From the NCBI GenBank assembly GCA_916610825.1, contig OU744452.1, positions 5,998,021-6,062,020 on the forward strand: a DNA stretch of 64,000 nucleotides. The letters are read 5' to 3'. Below the pieces are notes generated by a model, which was given only the letters and a program-made list of their open reading frames with translations, was not told where the DNA came from and did not search any database. Each line of letters opens with the position of its first letter. Position 1 is the first letter of the stretch. Positions 1-12,671 of this stretch are shown here, piece by piece. The translations under genes and the position numbers were made by a program. The DNA comes from Haliclystus octoradiatus (taxonomy: Eukaryota; Cnidaria; Staurozoa; Stauromedusae; Haliclystidae).

Positions 1-28
1 ACCATTTATATATTTTGCAAAAACGTGA

Positions 29-1010
29 TTAATCGATATTATCTATATTGTTTTTAAAATTTGCTATGGCTTTAGAGCTAACAGTATCTTGAGACAAGGC
101 ATTCCACCATGGTATTACACGGTGATAGAATAGATGCTTGGTAGTATCAAGGCGTGGCATTTTTAATGCTTTAAATTTAAGGTGATGTCCATGTAAAGTG
201 TACTTTGATAGGTCATACTTAACTGACAATGTATCCATATTTAGATCTACTAAGTTATTGATGACTTTGAATAAACTAGTTGAATCCGATTTAACTCTTC
301 TTAATTCCAATGATTCTAGTTGAAAAATCTGTAAGCGATGAACGTAACTCTCATAGTGCAAATGGATTCGTTTACAAACTCTCGTAGTATAACAACGCTG
401 GACATTTTCTACTAAATTAATATCTTTGTGCAGCTATAGGTTCCATGTTGGATACGCTGATTCTAACAAAGGTCTGACGTAAACTTTGTAAGCACGAATC
501 AGAATGTCAATTTAATTGGAATGGAAACATTTGAAAATTAGATATGACCATGAATTTGCTTTTGCAGCTATCATAGAGCAGTGAGATGATGGTTTGAGGT
601 CTGGGGTTAATGCAATACCAAGGTCATGAACATTGGCAACATTAGCAAAATCTTTGTTTCCAATACAGTAAGACGATTGAGATATCTTCAGGTTACCCGT
701 GGAAGAGGTTCAACATTTTTCATAGGCAATTCGCAATTGCCAAGTCTCTTCCGAGTTGTGAAGATTTTGTAGGGTATGTCCCAGACTATCACATATGCCC
801 GCACAAATATCTTACCGAGAGCAGTAAAACTTACTGTCGTCAGCAAAAAGTTGAACTTGTGTTGGCTTCTCAAGGCAGCTCTGACAAGGATGATTTCCCT
901 TTCTTGAAAATAGGAATCACAATAGCAATTTCCATATCTTAGGTTTCAAAAATGATTCAAACAAGCAAAAAGACTGGACCCCTGGATATTTCTTCATGTT
1001 GGTGTTTGAC
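29..1010 (-). pseudogene. Decayed LINE (non-LTR retrotransposon) reverse transcriptase, 3' part
   Basis: Reading the minus strand downwards, scattered frames match the order of an APE-type LINE polymerase. IFKKGKSS (about 914-889) is the start of the RT domain, LFADDSK (about 859-836) is the catalytic YADD-type box, LGIALTPDLKPS (about 625-590) and PLLESAYPTWN (about 475-440) follow, and the open block 361-29 is the C-terminal tail with WWNAL and a final NFKNNID stretch. The interval between IFKKGK and FADD is far too short, so most of the fingers and palm is deleted. Stops and frame changes separate the blocks. The N-terminal endonuclease is absent and the 3' end runs towards the window edge. 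It is a dead copy and its type resembles CR1/Jockey-like LINEs. Confidence 0.75.
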
Positions 1011-4000
1011 ATTATTGACAAACAGAACATTAGAGTTAAATAAAATTTTCAAAGAAAGGTTGATAATATTTGGAAACAAGTATATTTAAAATGTGTTCAA
1101 ATCACAGTTTTTACGCCTTCGAGTCATTTCAACTTAGAAAACAAAGTATACTATAGTTGAATCCCCGTGAGAATCACCTTAATCCCCGCCTTAATCATAC
1201 ATAATTATGCGATATACATAATTTTCATTTACACACCCAAGCCACCAAATTTTGGAGTCTGATATTGCTGCCAATATTTTGCTAGAAGGTATGATGTCAA
1301 CAATTGAACAAAGGCTACAATGGAATATTTTTGGAGGACGGTGTGTAAAGGGAGAATTTGCCAAAAAAATTACATCATTTGGCTGCGTTTTATTAATTTT
1401 GAAAGGACTTGAAAAACGTAGTTTTGCGGAAAGGAGACAGATTGGCTGTAGGTAACGATAAGTTGATATGGTTTCGGAACAGTAGTTTGGTGCCATTGCA
1501 CATGTTTTTGGTAAAGGCGAAATAAGCGATCAAATATTTTTGGGGATTAGCATGCACGCGTGTACCTTTTCTGCCATTTCAAGACCACAACCAACGCTTG
1601 GCCTTATAATATTAGTCTCGTTCCATCACGGCGCCTCACTGAAATGCTGTGCGAAAATGAGGACCGTTATAGAACGAGGCTATGGCCTTATGATAATTTG
1701 ATTCAAATCAATGGTCGCGTGCGCATGTGCCAGATTATGAGACATCTTTTTAAACTAAGGACTGAAACAATAACAACACTCTGGCAAAGTAAGCCCCTTA
1801 CTTCAACGTTTAAAATGCTCTTTCAAGTTGCTTACAATTAGTAATCATGAGACATATTACCGGGTTTGTTTCGCCAGTCTCTCCAGCGTTGATGTCTGTC
1901 TTCGATGGGCGAGTGGAGCGAGCCAAAGCTTTAAGAAGCCTTAAAATGTTCTAGGAATTCAAGGAATTTCTTTCAAAGTCATCATCAAACTTTTGTCAGT
2001 TTATTTTCATTGAATTCCTTAATTTCAATCAGTTTATCGTCATGCAGATCCAGATAATGAAAACGGCTGACAAGTACAGTGAATACTGAATATGCCCGAC
2101 AATGTGCTGAAAATCCAGGATTTGCCGACATAATTTTGCTCGGAGGATGTTCCACCCCACCAGGGCTGTTCCTAGTATTGTGGTTTTGAGGGCGTGACAC
2201 CCCCCTTGTGACTTGGTCAGTCGGCAAATCTGCCTCAAAAAGTCTCCAATCAGGAGAAGAGAGAAGAATTGACTAAGGAGTATGGTGATATACGCTTTCT
2301 AAGAGTATTAATAAGAGGGTTCTTTCAATTCTTGGCTAATTATTCATGTCCACCCAAATCACGAATACGGTAGAGATAATTATCTTCAACTTTAGTGATG
2401 TTTAATCAGGACAGACGAGAGAAATTTTGGGCCCGATCCGCTAGGATCTCTTAAAAACATGGCCCGAAAATTTTCATCGCTACGCTCGCCAATATACCGA
2501 TGGTGACTTCAGTTCGATGTACAATTTAACCACGCACTGCAAACCACGTGTGGCGGATTCAACTCTGGATACTGCGCGTTAAACTTGCTCCAAATTTACG
2601 GTTACATATCCGGATCGGACTGCGGTGAAGTTGGCAAATCTATTGCTCCGCACCACCCTCAAAAATTTTTTCGGGACAGTCCTGATTGGGAACCTTGCAA
2701 AAATGTTGATAACATTTAGATGTACAGTCAGCTGTATGTTTTTGGGGTTATATATTTCATTTTGTATGTTTAAAGAACGTGATGGTAACTTGGATCGTCC
2801 TGAAGTAGTATATCACCATGCATAAATGCATTTTGAATAGCAAAGGAGTTAACTGAGTTACCCTACCAGAAAGGCTCCTAGTTATATCACATATTTTATC
2901 ATTTAATTTAGCGAAGCATCCTCAACTAACCTCTACTTTTATCGTCTTTTCTTTCCTGTTGGATTCATTTCGACCTGGTAATGAACAGATCATGATAAAG
3001 GGGACAAAAGCAACTAGCAAATTTAAAAATAAATTTGGTAGTTGATTTCGCCTCCTTCAAGAAATCAGTAACGCCATTGCCACGTTTGTTTGGTGAAACA
3101 GATCCTGTTGAATAGAAATAAAATTATTACAAAGCAAACTTTGAAAAAATCCCGCTAAGAATGTAGTTAGAATATACATTCTTTAACATTCTTCTTTCAA
3201 GAATGTTTTCTATAGTGACAAGAATAATTTGTACATATCCAAGAATGTGGAATTGCCTTTAGATTAAATATTCTTGTACTTTTCAATATTCTTAAATAGT
3301 CTTAAACATGGAATTGAAGTGCTGTGGAAAGGCACTGAAGTGCTGTGAATCATAGTTCTTTATAAAGTATATCCTGTTTTAATTAATGTTAGATCATAAA
3401 TGGCTGGAACAACCGTCTATAGAGTTTCGAATGTCTTAAGTGCAAAGCTAATCAGGATTAGATTGCAAGAATCTGGCAGCATAAAAAATGCACGAAAAAA
3501 TTATATTCTTGTAAGAAGATTTCATTTGATTCAAAGTCTGTTTTACTTGAGTTTCGCTGAAGCTTCCTGTTTCAAGACATTTTAAAACACTTGAATCAAG
3601 TAAAGTAAACCTGCATTTTTACTGTGTAGCTTATGAGTTGTTCTTGACAAAACAATTGTCATTTCTCTTATGGTTTTCATGTTTATACGCAAGAATTAAG
3701 GTGGTTATTCGGCAGGATCAAGTATTCGATGTGCGTTTTCAAGTATCTGATCTCTGTTTTGTGAAAGTTTTGAACGCCATTCGCAACATGACACACTATA
3801 TAATTGATTGAAGTCTTTAAACAAAATTTGATGCTTCTTAGACAATAAACCAGTTATGTTGTTCAGTCTATGATCAATATCATTGTATTTATATATAATC
3901 AATCTAACAAGTATATTTTACTGATTGAAATATACATTTATTAGATAAACAGATATGATCTTTCCTGACCTAACGACATTTGACTCGACCTTCCCGATAT

Positions 4001-4390
4001 CGTTGACTGCATCCCCTCTGAAAAGCGTTAGAAGGGATAAGTTTCCTTCTTTTTAAACATTATCCCCTCATAAAAACGAAACATATATTCTTACATTATC
4101 TAATATATCCTACAAATTAAACACTCGCGATTAATATCATGTAAATATCATGAAATATTATTAGACGACACAGTTATCAATTCAATTAACTTTACCTGAT
4201 ATATTTGGCTTGAATTGTAGATCAATGATTTGAAACTTCACTATTGCTTGATGCTCGATGTTATAATTGCCATCAGCTGTATTCAGGCTTTATACGCCAA
4301 CATGAATGATCTCACACAGAGTTGAGTGCATTACATCCGAAATGAGGAATGCGTATAAAGTTTGAGCCAATCAAGCTTAGATCATACTTA
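1011..4390. other. AT-rich stretch without recognisable gene
   Basis: Only short unsupported frames are present. A short inverted pair, GATTTGCCGAC near 2110 and its complement near 2220, bounds about 110 bases. Between 3140 and 3330 the words AGAATGT and ATATTCTT recur in both orientations without a clear period. I see no splice-site-bounded coding sequence or complete mobile element. Confidence 0.5.
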
Positions 4391-4397
4391 CCTCATA

Positions 4398-4797
4398 ATA
4401 TGAACACGACCCTTTGATCCGTATTACTGAATTGAATCCGCGTGCATTGATCGATGGCATATCACTATAGCTGTGTTAAAGTGTAACCGCCTACGGTTCC
4501 GTGCACACTGAATGTTTCTATAAGAACGCAATATGAACACACACTCTGTTGATCCGTACTACTGGATTGAATCCGCGTGCATTGATCGATAGCATATCAT
4601 TATAGCTGTGTTCAAGTGTAACCATTACGGTTGCGTGCACACTGAATGTTTCTATAAGAACGCAATATGAACATACAATCCGTTGATCCATTAAATTAAA
4701 TTATATAGAACTTGTGCACTGATCGAAATGATGTAATTATTGCCGTGTGCAATTTATTCAACATGGTTCACTGCATTTTGCATTCTATAGCAACACA
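4398..4797. repeat. Tandem repeat, 3 copies of about 134 bp
   Basis: Copies begin at 4398, 4531 and 4665, each starting ATATGAACA. Copies 1 and 2 are about 90 percent alike and share the blocks GAATCCGCGTGCATTGATCG and TTTCTATAAGAACGCA. Copy 3 is much more diverged but keeps the order of words. No open frame runs through the units, so this is a short satellite-like array. Confidence 0.85.
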
Positions 4798-4799
4798 GT

Positions 4800-6680
4800 A
4801 TATATGGAAAGCTCCTCCATAGATAAAGTAGATATATATAAATATAATAGTTATACTATATGGAATGTTTCAACGCATATAAACCTATACGGTTTACTTC
4901 TATATTAATATATAAACACGTAATTAGCGTGTTTCTGTGTGGAAGAAACTGTCATGTATTTTGTTTAATTCAGAACTTAACCACATCATTGATATTCATT
5001 TCAGAGACACGAACTAAGACAAGACTACTCGAATAGCGCACAAGTACACGAAAAGTTGTACTTAAGATATATACGAAGATATACACTCAATAATAATTGA
5101 TGTTACGGCATATATTAGATAGAAAGTGTTTAATTGCATGACCAATTTGACCATAGTTTTCCAGACAATTTTATTCATAAAATTAAAGCTAAAAAATCTA
5201 AAGCTGGATTGAATCATAGTTTTTTGTGTTTTGGATGTAATCGAGCGTAGTTATGAGTCACATCAGTTTTATTTTCATTAATAAATGTTAAAAGCATAAA
5301 TTTGATCATCGCGCGTTGCAGACTCAAAGTTGCAAAATGAATGCCATTTCTGAAGCCACAGAGTAATGTGTATCAAGCACCATATTTAAACCCGCTAATC
5401 AATATTATGCCTTTAAATTAAAAAAAAAGAGATTAGTCAAATTATCATTATGTAAATTGCTATGAATCTCCCTCCCTGTTATATTGAAATTATTAACATG
5501 GGGCTCTGGTCATAGGGGGAAATTGGATAATATAAAAAATTGCACCCAGAAAAAATATCTCCTTTTTCTTAAGTTGTAAATGTGATTCTCCTTGATAAAA
5601 ATTAAGTCCGCTATGAGAATATAAGTGAGTCGAGTATCAAAAGAAACCGCTCAAAACAATCATCATCATCATTAATTCAAAAAAATATCTGATAGATTTA
5701 TAGTTTTTATTCAATAGGATATAAAGCTTTTTCCATGATATATGATATACATGATAATATATACAATTTAGTAATGCTTGATCGATATGCACTATCATCT
5801 GCTGAAGAAATAGAAATGTGATGTAATTAGCACCGCATGTTTCATGTTGTTTGGTTAGGACGAATCTCGAAGCATAATTCAGTTGGAACTTCTGAATCCT
5901 CGCCATTATGGCTATACCTGCATTTAAGGTCACTGTGTATAAATATTCTTGCAATTAATAAGGATAATAAGACGACGTGGAAATAGGAATTAGTATACTG
6001 GAAATTTGAAACGTTTGTTTTGAAAAACTCTATAAACATGTATCCTTGTTCATCAGGTTTATTGGACCATGATGGACTTTTTGCACGCTCCATGCGAGTA
6101 GGATCGTAATCGTGATCTTTCAGGTTCAAATGTTTAACAATTGATCCGTATCTTTATTTTTGTAAAATGCACGCTTTTACTTTTACATCCGAAATCAGAA
6201 ATATGACTGAACATTTTGCTTTGGATTAGAATAAGGAACCTTATTTTCATATATGGTTGTTTCAATAAAATTATTTTGTTGAATTTCGATACATTTATTT
6301 GGTCCGCCAGAGCACTGACTAAACCCGTGTGACTAAAGAGTTGTCTTCCTTTACTCAAGCTTATTTTTGAAGAGTTTTTTTGTGGAAATTCTTTATTTAT
6401 AGGTTTTTTTCCTTCTTTTCTTGCCAAAATGTGAAAATGAATTATTATGAAGTGGCAATATATATCTTTATCTAAAGATTCTAGACAAATTTGCTTTCTA
6501 TATATTTAATCTCTTTTCGGATCTCCTTCTTTGCTTCTGCTTCGTGGTCTATTACCTTAAATAACCGTAAAACCTTAAATACACGTTTAGCAATCATTCT
6601 CTGCTGAATAACGAAGTACTTTATTCGCCACCATGAAGGCTGTGAAAGGTATGAACTGTCGTAGTTTTCTCTTCCATCGC
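4800..6680. other. AT-rich stretch without recognisable gene
   Basis: Two minus-strand open frames of about 95 codons (6129-5842 and 6427-6134) lie here, but they have low-complexity composition, no recognisable motif and no supporting splice context. I see no mobile element or RNA gene. Confidence 0.45.
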
Positions 6681-6689
6681 AGAAATAGT

Positions 6690-7613
6690 TAACCTGCGCG
6701 CAGACCTTTCTTGAAAATCGTACTTCCTCGTTAGTAAGGTCTGCGCATCCGAGCGAATTCTCTTGTTCTGAGAGGAAGGGTCATAATTAAAAGCTATTGT
6801 GATTTCGTTCTTGAGTACGACATGGCTTGTACTGGTCAGTGATTGGTTGATATTTTCAGCTATTGTTTAGCAAATATTTTTTCAAAATTGTCTTCACATC
6901 AACGTGTAACGATCGATGATAAACAATTTACGCAGTTTACGGAACGGGATTACGATATCAAATTTGAATTTACAACAAAGATGTTATCATGTTCTCGTTG
7001 GTTTACATATTATCAAATAGAAGAAAGGTTTCCTAAGCTTATTTTTTTTTTTGGACTGCCATGTTTAGTGTTTACTGTTTCCAAGTATTTCAAAGAATTG
7101 ACTTAAAAGCGGGCTTATAAGCAACTGATTATATAAAACAGTAGCTCTAAATCACTGACATTATTGGTGATTTCAGTCAAATGTTCATTGACAGTTCAAA
7201 ATGAATGAATACTCAAGTCGAAAAACATTATTTAGAGACAGAAGCGCCACAGTATAACCGATAATAACTTGGATTTGGCTTATTTAATAGCTGAACCTAC
7301 TGAACTGAACTGAATTTCTAACAAAACCACCACTTCTTGATGAATTTTTTTCTGGTAATTTCACTAAAATAAAATCGAAAAGTTCCATAAAAGTGGAGCT
7401 GTGTTTAAATAGATTAAAAGCTTTTTATTAAAAAAATTTTCATGTTCCTGGATGTGTTGTTTTCACACGAATGGTCGACATTGCAATGGTATGCGTTTCA
7501 CGCAGAGTGGGCGCATCTTTTGGTCGTCTCAGCATTTCATGTCAGAGCAAGAGATTTCGCTCGGATGCGCGAAAATAGGATGGGCGAGGAAGTAAGATTT
7601 TCAAGTAAGGCTA
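6690..7613. mobile_element. Non-autonomous DNA transposon A, Mutator-like, 9-bp target duplication
   Basis: The perfect 9-bp direct repeat AGAAATAGT flanks the unit at 6681-6689 and 7614-7622. The ends are TAACCTGCG at the left and, read inwards, TAGCCT at the right. The terminal inverted repeats run about 70-85 bp (6690-6775 and 7546-7613); both share CTTGAAAATC, TACTTCCTCG and GCGCATCCGAGCGAA. The left end also holds an internal stem, CGCAGACC pairing with GGTCTGCG. There is no transposase: the only frame inside (6843-7106) is unremarkable. Long inverted ends with 9-bp duplications are typical of Mutator-like elements, so that class is my inference. It belongs to the same family as the unit at 17980-19181. 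Confidence 0.8.
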
Positions 7614-8097
7614 AGAAATAGTGAAATCATTTAGAAATTTCGAAGAAACAGCAGAAACGACAACAAGAAATGACAAACTTAAAGGCAGTATGGCAAGAGA
7701 TACGCGCCAAACTGAAATCAATACGCAAGGGGCTAAATTACGCAGCTAATTAAAATCATTACGTAACCATTGACCAATCGTAGAGTCGCTCTTTCCAATC
7801 TTGAAATTCCATATATCAAATGTTGGGAAAATGCTGACTGGGGTTATTTAGTGGAATATCAATTTACGAAATGATAATAATAACTTTTGACGCAATAGAA
7901 CAAATCAAAAACATTAATTTACAGCCAGTAATAATAACTAGTGACTCAATCGAATGATCCAAATGAGTTTGTTATTTGTTCCAAATGATCGTTATATAAT
8001 GAAGCCATTTTTAATTTGGATCAATTTTACTGGATCCCTAATTTCTGCTTAGTAATATATGCGTTAACTATATATGCTATTAAAGGGCTATCACAAA

Positions 8098-8216
8098 CTT
8101 GCCATCTTTGCATTCATATTTACTAAACGAGAAAATGCTGGGAGACACGAGTGAAGCGCTAAAATATCACCAACTTTTTCGAGTTTAGTAAATGTGAATA
8201 CAATCATTTGCAAGCG
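8098..8216. repeat. Small hairpin (MITE-like)
   Basis: The arms at 8112-8137 and 8174-8199 are near-perfect inverted copies sharing ATTTACTAAAC, and weaker pairing extends to 8098 and 8216. The loop is about 36 bases. No clear target duplication is seen. It is likely a very short foldback element lying about 200 bp before Gypsy-1. Confidence 0.6.
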
Positions 8217-8410
8217 TGTGGTAACCCTTTTCTAAAATAAAACAAACGTCGGAAGCTCATTCGATGGAAAGTTCTCAATTCACGAATTCACAATTTAAAA
8301 GTCAACTACAATTCATAAACCAAGCAAATGAAATCCCACAACAAAATATTGTTGAATAAAGAAAGACACATCGTACAAGAACGCCTGTAATATAAATTGT
8401 ACATAGTTCT

Positions 8411-8588
8411 TGTTATAAGTTGTGTAATTAATTTGCATACAATAAATATTACATAAGTGAGGCTAAACAAAGAGGACGGCCTGCTAGAAAACATGTGCGT
8501 TTCAAACTAGTTGGTTATTGATATTAATATACATTCTTTATGTTCTTTACTTGAATATTGTTGTTTATGACTCGTACAAATTATAACA
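8411..8588 (+). repeat. Gypsy-1 5' LTR
   Basis: 178 bp, beginning TGTTATAAGTTG and ending AATTATAACA. It is identical to the 3' LTR except for one T/G change in the run near its end. The LTR is short and AT-rich. Confidence 0.95.
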
Positions 8589-8606
8589 TGGTGTCAGATG
8601 TGTTTT
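8589..8606 (+). promoter_or_regulatory. Gypsy-1 primer binding site
   Basis: TGGTGTCAGATG follows the 5' LTR directly. A TGG start next to the LTR is the normal signature of a tRNA 3'-end complement used to prime minus-strand synthesis. The priming tRNA is not assigned. Confidence 0.75.
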
Positions 8607-8654
8607 GAATATTATCCTGTTGATTCAGTTCTCAGTGTATAGTAAATTTTTGAA

Positions 8655-9545
8655 ATGGCTGAACAAGATTCTTTTACTAAACCAGGGCCACTAATTATCG
8701 ATGCTCAAGCTGCAGAGAACTGGAGAAAGTTCTTTATGTGCTTTGAAATATATTTAATAGCAAAAGAAAAAGACGGCAAAAGTGATAAGCTCAAGGTAAA
8801 TTTATTACTTCATTTTGCTGGATCGAAGGCCATTGAAGAGTACAGCCATTTTGTTTTCGGGTAAAATGAGAGCAAGGTAAGCTATCAAGACGTTTGCAGG
8901 AAGTTTGAAGAGTTATGCCGAGGTGCAAAGAATGCAATATATGAAAGATTTATATTTAATATCAGAGTACAAAAGGAAGGTGAGAGAATAGATCAATTTG
9001 TCACTGATTTAAAAAGGCTTGCATTATCCTGTGAGTTTGGCAATATTAAAGAATCGTTAATAATAGAGACAGAATAGTTGGAGGCATACAATCAAATGTA
9101 CTTCGTGGAGAACTATTAAAGAAGCCTAACTTAGATCTTAATACTGCTCATAATTACTGTAGAACCTTTGAGGCAACTGAAATTCAAAAAGACAAATTTA
9201 CCGCTATATCTAGTGAAACTAATGACATTGAAGCAACTGTAAATGCTATCAATCAAAGGCAATATGAAAAGACAACTAAGAACTGGAAATGTAAATACTG
9301 TGGCTACCAACATGCGAAAAATAAATGTCCAGCCTACAAACAAGAATGTCGGTCATGCAAAAATATTGGTCATTTTGCCAAGATGTGCACGAAAAACACA
9401 CTCACTACTCCACGACAACATGTATCTACTGTTTCAAAATCAGAAAACGATGACAATGATGATGTGAATTATGTATACTTTGGTTCTGTAGAATGTTCAT
9501 CAGTTACTCAAGCTTCAAAGAAAAAGGAAAGGAAAGAGTTAGTTA
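8655..9545 (+). pseudogene. gag: Gypsy-1 gag (capsid-nucleocapsid), broken
   Basis: The ATG at 8655 follows the primer site by 66 bases and opens a capsid-like region. A TAA at 8862-8864 interrupts it in the same frame, after which the frame continues to about 9058, where a one-base shift moves it. The C-terminal part carries zinc knuckles of the C-x2-C-x4-H/N-x4-C kind: CKYCGYQHAKNKC, then CRSCKNIGHFAKMC (about 9290-9388). It would coat the element RNA in cytoplasmic particles. It is followed without a clear boundary by the protease, so gag and pol may have been one frame. Only the break positions prevent translation. Confidence 0.85.
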
Positions 9546-9557
9546 CCTTGATAGTCA

Positions 9558-11548
9558 ATGGGACAAACAGAATTCAAGGCAGACACTGGAGCGGAGGCGA
9601 CAATTATTCCTTATGATATATATAAATCATTGACAAACAAACCTCTAAAACCTTCCAAACAACCTCTAAGAGGGTGGTTATCTGAAAAACCACTATACCC
9701 AAAAGGATACATCACTATGATGACAGCGTACAATAAACGGACAGTTCCAATTAGATTTCTTGTTGTAGAAGGAAATTTCACACCGCTACTTGGATGCGAC
9801 TCGTGTTTAGATTTGGAGGTGTTGACATTTATGAAAGTGGACATTATTTATAATATGAGTAATGAGTGCCACACTGGGCCAGAGTTGATTCAAAATGATT
9901 TGTTATTGAAAGAATTTAAGGATTGCTTTCATGAAATACCTGGCTGCCTTCCCAGAAAAATAAGCCTTGAAATTGATGAACAAATTACACCAGTAGTTCA
10001 TGCACCAAGGCGTCTACCTATTGCTTTTCAAGATGCAGTGAAGGAGAAGCTAGCTGATATGGAAAAAATGGCATAATAAAGAGAGAGGCTGAGCATACGC
10101 CATGGGTGTCTTCAATGGTTGTAGTTGATAAAAGAAAATGTAAAGATAATAATCGACCGGGAAATAAAGACATTAGAATCTGTATTGATCCTCGTGATTT
10201 GAACAAAGCATTGAAGAGAATACCCCATCCAATGGCAACTATAGAGGATGTAGTCAGCCGACTTGAAGGGGTCAAATTAGTTACATCATTAAATGCGAGC
10301 AGTGGATATTGGCAGTTACCAATGGATGAAAAGAGTTCCAAGCTACTAACGTTTAACACACCTTGGGGAACTTATCGATTCACCCGTTTACCTTTTGGAA
10401 TTGCTCCAGCACCTGAAATTTATCAACGTGAAATTGAGCGCCTATTTGCTGGACTTCCTGTTGAAATCATAGTCGATGATTTCCTTATTCATGGTACTAA
10501 TCAGGAAGACCTAGATAAGAAAACACGAATGATACTTGAACGCAGCAGAGAAATCGGTCTTAAATTTTATCCTAACAAAATTAAGCTGCGCACAAAAGAA
10601 ATATCATATGTTGGACATATATTAACCGGAAGTGGAATAACTGCTGATCCGGGTAAAATTGAAGCAATTAAGAATATACCACCACCTACCGATAAAGAAG
10701 GAGTAAGAAGACTACTAGGAACAGTAAATTACCTGGATAAGTTTATTGAAAATAAAGCAGACATACAAGCTCCAATAAGCCACATCACAAGACAAGACTC
10801 GTCTTTTGTTTGGGGCCCTCAGCAAAAGCAAGCATTTGAACAATTAAAGGATCGATTAACAAAGTCACCTACATTGGCATATTTTGCAAACGATAAACCA
10901 ACCGAGCTGAGCGTAGATGCAAGTGGTACTGGCCTTGGTGCTGTTTTGATGCAAGAAGGATGTCCAGTGGCATATGCCTCTAGAGCATTAACATCTTGTG
11001 AACAACGATATGCCAACATTGAACGTGAGCTGTTGGCAATAGTATTTGGAGTTACTAAATTTCACACGTATTTATATGGAAGAACTGTTCAAGTAACAAC
11101 TGATCATCGTCCACTTGAAGCGATATTTAAAAATAATCTCAATGATGCTCCTCCTCATCTTCAGCGGATGCTATTGACATTGACCAAGAATGACTTACAA
11201 GTGAGATATGTCCCTGGAAAAGAGCAAGTGGTGCCCGATTGTTTGAGCAGAGCAGCCCTTGACCAACCTGATAGTAAAGAAGATATTGCTGATGCTATTG
11301 CTGTAAATTTGGTTGCTAACCTTGGGTTGGAAAATAATTCAGTAAAACATTTCCGTACTGCTATAGAAAATGACCATGTTTCACAAACTCTAATTAAATA
11401 TATTGTTAAGGGTTGGCCATCTTACCGAAGTCAAGTTGATGATGCAGCAAAAACATATTGGAATTACAGAGAAGAAAGAAGTGTAGATGGAGGTATTATA
11501 TTCAAGTCGAATCGTTTGGTTGTTCCGAAAATTATGAGGAACTTTTAA
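9558..11548 (+). pseudogene. pol: Gypsy-1 pol: protease, reverse transcriptase, RNase H
   Basis: The protease has ADTGAEAT with the catalytic Asp at 9582-9584. A frame change at the A6 run near 10066-10072 separates it from the reverse transcriptase, which is open from 10106 to 11548. Recognisable blocks are RICIDPRDLNKAL, TPWGTYRFTRLPFG and IIVDDFL (the YxDD box), followed by RNase H with SVDASGTGLGAVL, the ERELLAIV helix and TTDHRPL. In motif A the expected catalytic Asp is Asn: AAT at 10292-10294 in SLNASSGYWQ. Such a change removes a metal ligand and should inactivate polymerisation. The RNase H triad looks present. The frame closes at 11548 through another one-base shift. Confidence 0.92.
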
Positions 11549-12637
11549 CAGAAATTCACAGCTCACATATGGGAGAAAGCAAAAGCCTGGCATTTGCTAG
11601 AGATTATGTATTTTGGCCTGGAATGACTGCACAAGTTAAGGGCAGAGTAGCTTCGTGCAGTATCTGCAATGCATTTAAGAATAAGCAATCAAAAGAACCA
11701 TTTTATCCTCGAGAAATACCGAGCCTCCCTTGGCAAGAAGTTGGGTCTGATCTATTTGACTTCGGTGGACACACATATCTATTAATTACTGACTTTTACT
11801 CAAAATATTTCGAAATTGAGCAGTTACAACAGCCAACTGCCCCATGTGTGATCGTCAACATGAAGAAGATATTTGCAAGGTTTGGGGTACCAGAAAATGT
11901 TTACAGTGATAATGGTCCACAATACTCAAATACTAGAAACTTGTTTTTCGCATCTCATGAGTTTAAAAGTTTGCGGCAGACTGGGGATTTTGTCACAGTA
12001 CCAGTTCACCAGAATATCCCCAGTCAAATGGTGCCGCAGAACGTGCTGTCCAAACTGCGAAAAGAATATTGAAGAAGGCAGTTAAAGCAAATGAAGATGT
12101 ATTTGAAAGTTTGCTGAAGCATAGAAACACCCCATTTGAAGACATTGGCTTTTCTTTAGTCCAATTACTAATGAGCCGACTTACTAGGACAATGATACCA
12201 ACTCATCGTCAATTACTTGTACCTATTGTAGCAGACCAAGATGATGTAGCGAAGGCATCAAAATTCCGTCAAGAGAAAATGAAAGTCACATATGATATGA
12301 CAAGTAAGCCATTACCTGGTCTCTCATCTGGGGACTCTGTACGAATTCGACCAGGAAATGAAAAGGAATGGAGACCTGCTGAAATACTCCGAGGTAATAT
12401 CTTGTTGAAGACAACTTAGGAAGAGTCTTTAGACGTAATCGGAGACACATTCTAGCTTGTCCAAAAGATATGCCAATACCACCAACATTTCATTTTGAAG
12501 ACAATAATAATGACCACTCAACTACAACTCACAACCAATCATCAGTTACGCCTCCAGAAAATGAAGTAGCATTGGAGGCACCACGACGATCTGGTAGATC
12601 CATAAATAAACCTAGCAGATTAATTGAAAACTGTTAA
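11535..12637 (+). pseudogene. int: Gypsy-1 pol: integrase
   Basis: The reading shifts one base near 11535 and then gives the zinc-binding region (HSSHMGE, CSICNAF) and the catalytic core. The core has SDLFDFGG (first Asp), YSDNGPQYS (second Asp) and, after a further shift near 11970-12000, the NGAAERAV helix with the Glu. The C-terminal part (12069-12419) has the SGDSVRIRP strand seen at the end of Gypsy integrases. A last shift near 12395 leads to a basic tail ending RSINKPSRLIENC and TAA at 12635-12637. Integration of element DNA into chromosomes is the family role. All D, D and E residues are present, but the frame is broken twice. Confidence 0.88.
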
Positions 12638-12660
12638 ATGCCTAACTTTCAGTTAATATT

Positions 12661-12671
12661 GTTAAGAGAGA
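12661..12671 (+). promoter_or_regulatory. Gypsy-1 polypurine tract
   Basis: GTTAAGAGAGA sits directly before the TG of the 3' LTR, where plus-strand synthesis is primed in LTR elements. Confidence 0.65.

Noticed and set aside
1985..2238. Overlapping minus-strand frames near 2.1 kb with a short inverted repeat
   Set aside because: The 11-bp inverted pair has no duplication outside it and the frames overlap each other without motifs.
3140..3330. Clustered AGAATGTTTTC/TTCAAGAA words resembling heat-shock elements
   Set aside because: Spacing is irregular and no gene lies downstream; AT-rich drift explains the words.
5842..6427. Two adjacent minus-strand frames of about 95 codons
   Set aside because: No motif, low-complexity composition, no splice signals at useful places.
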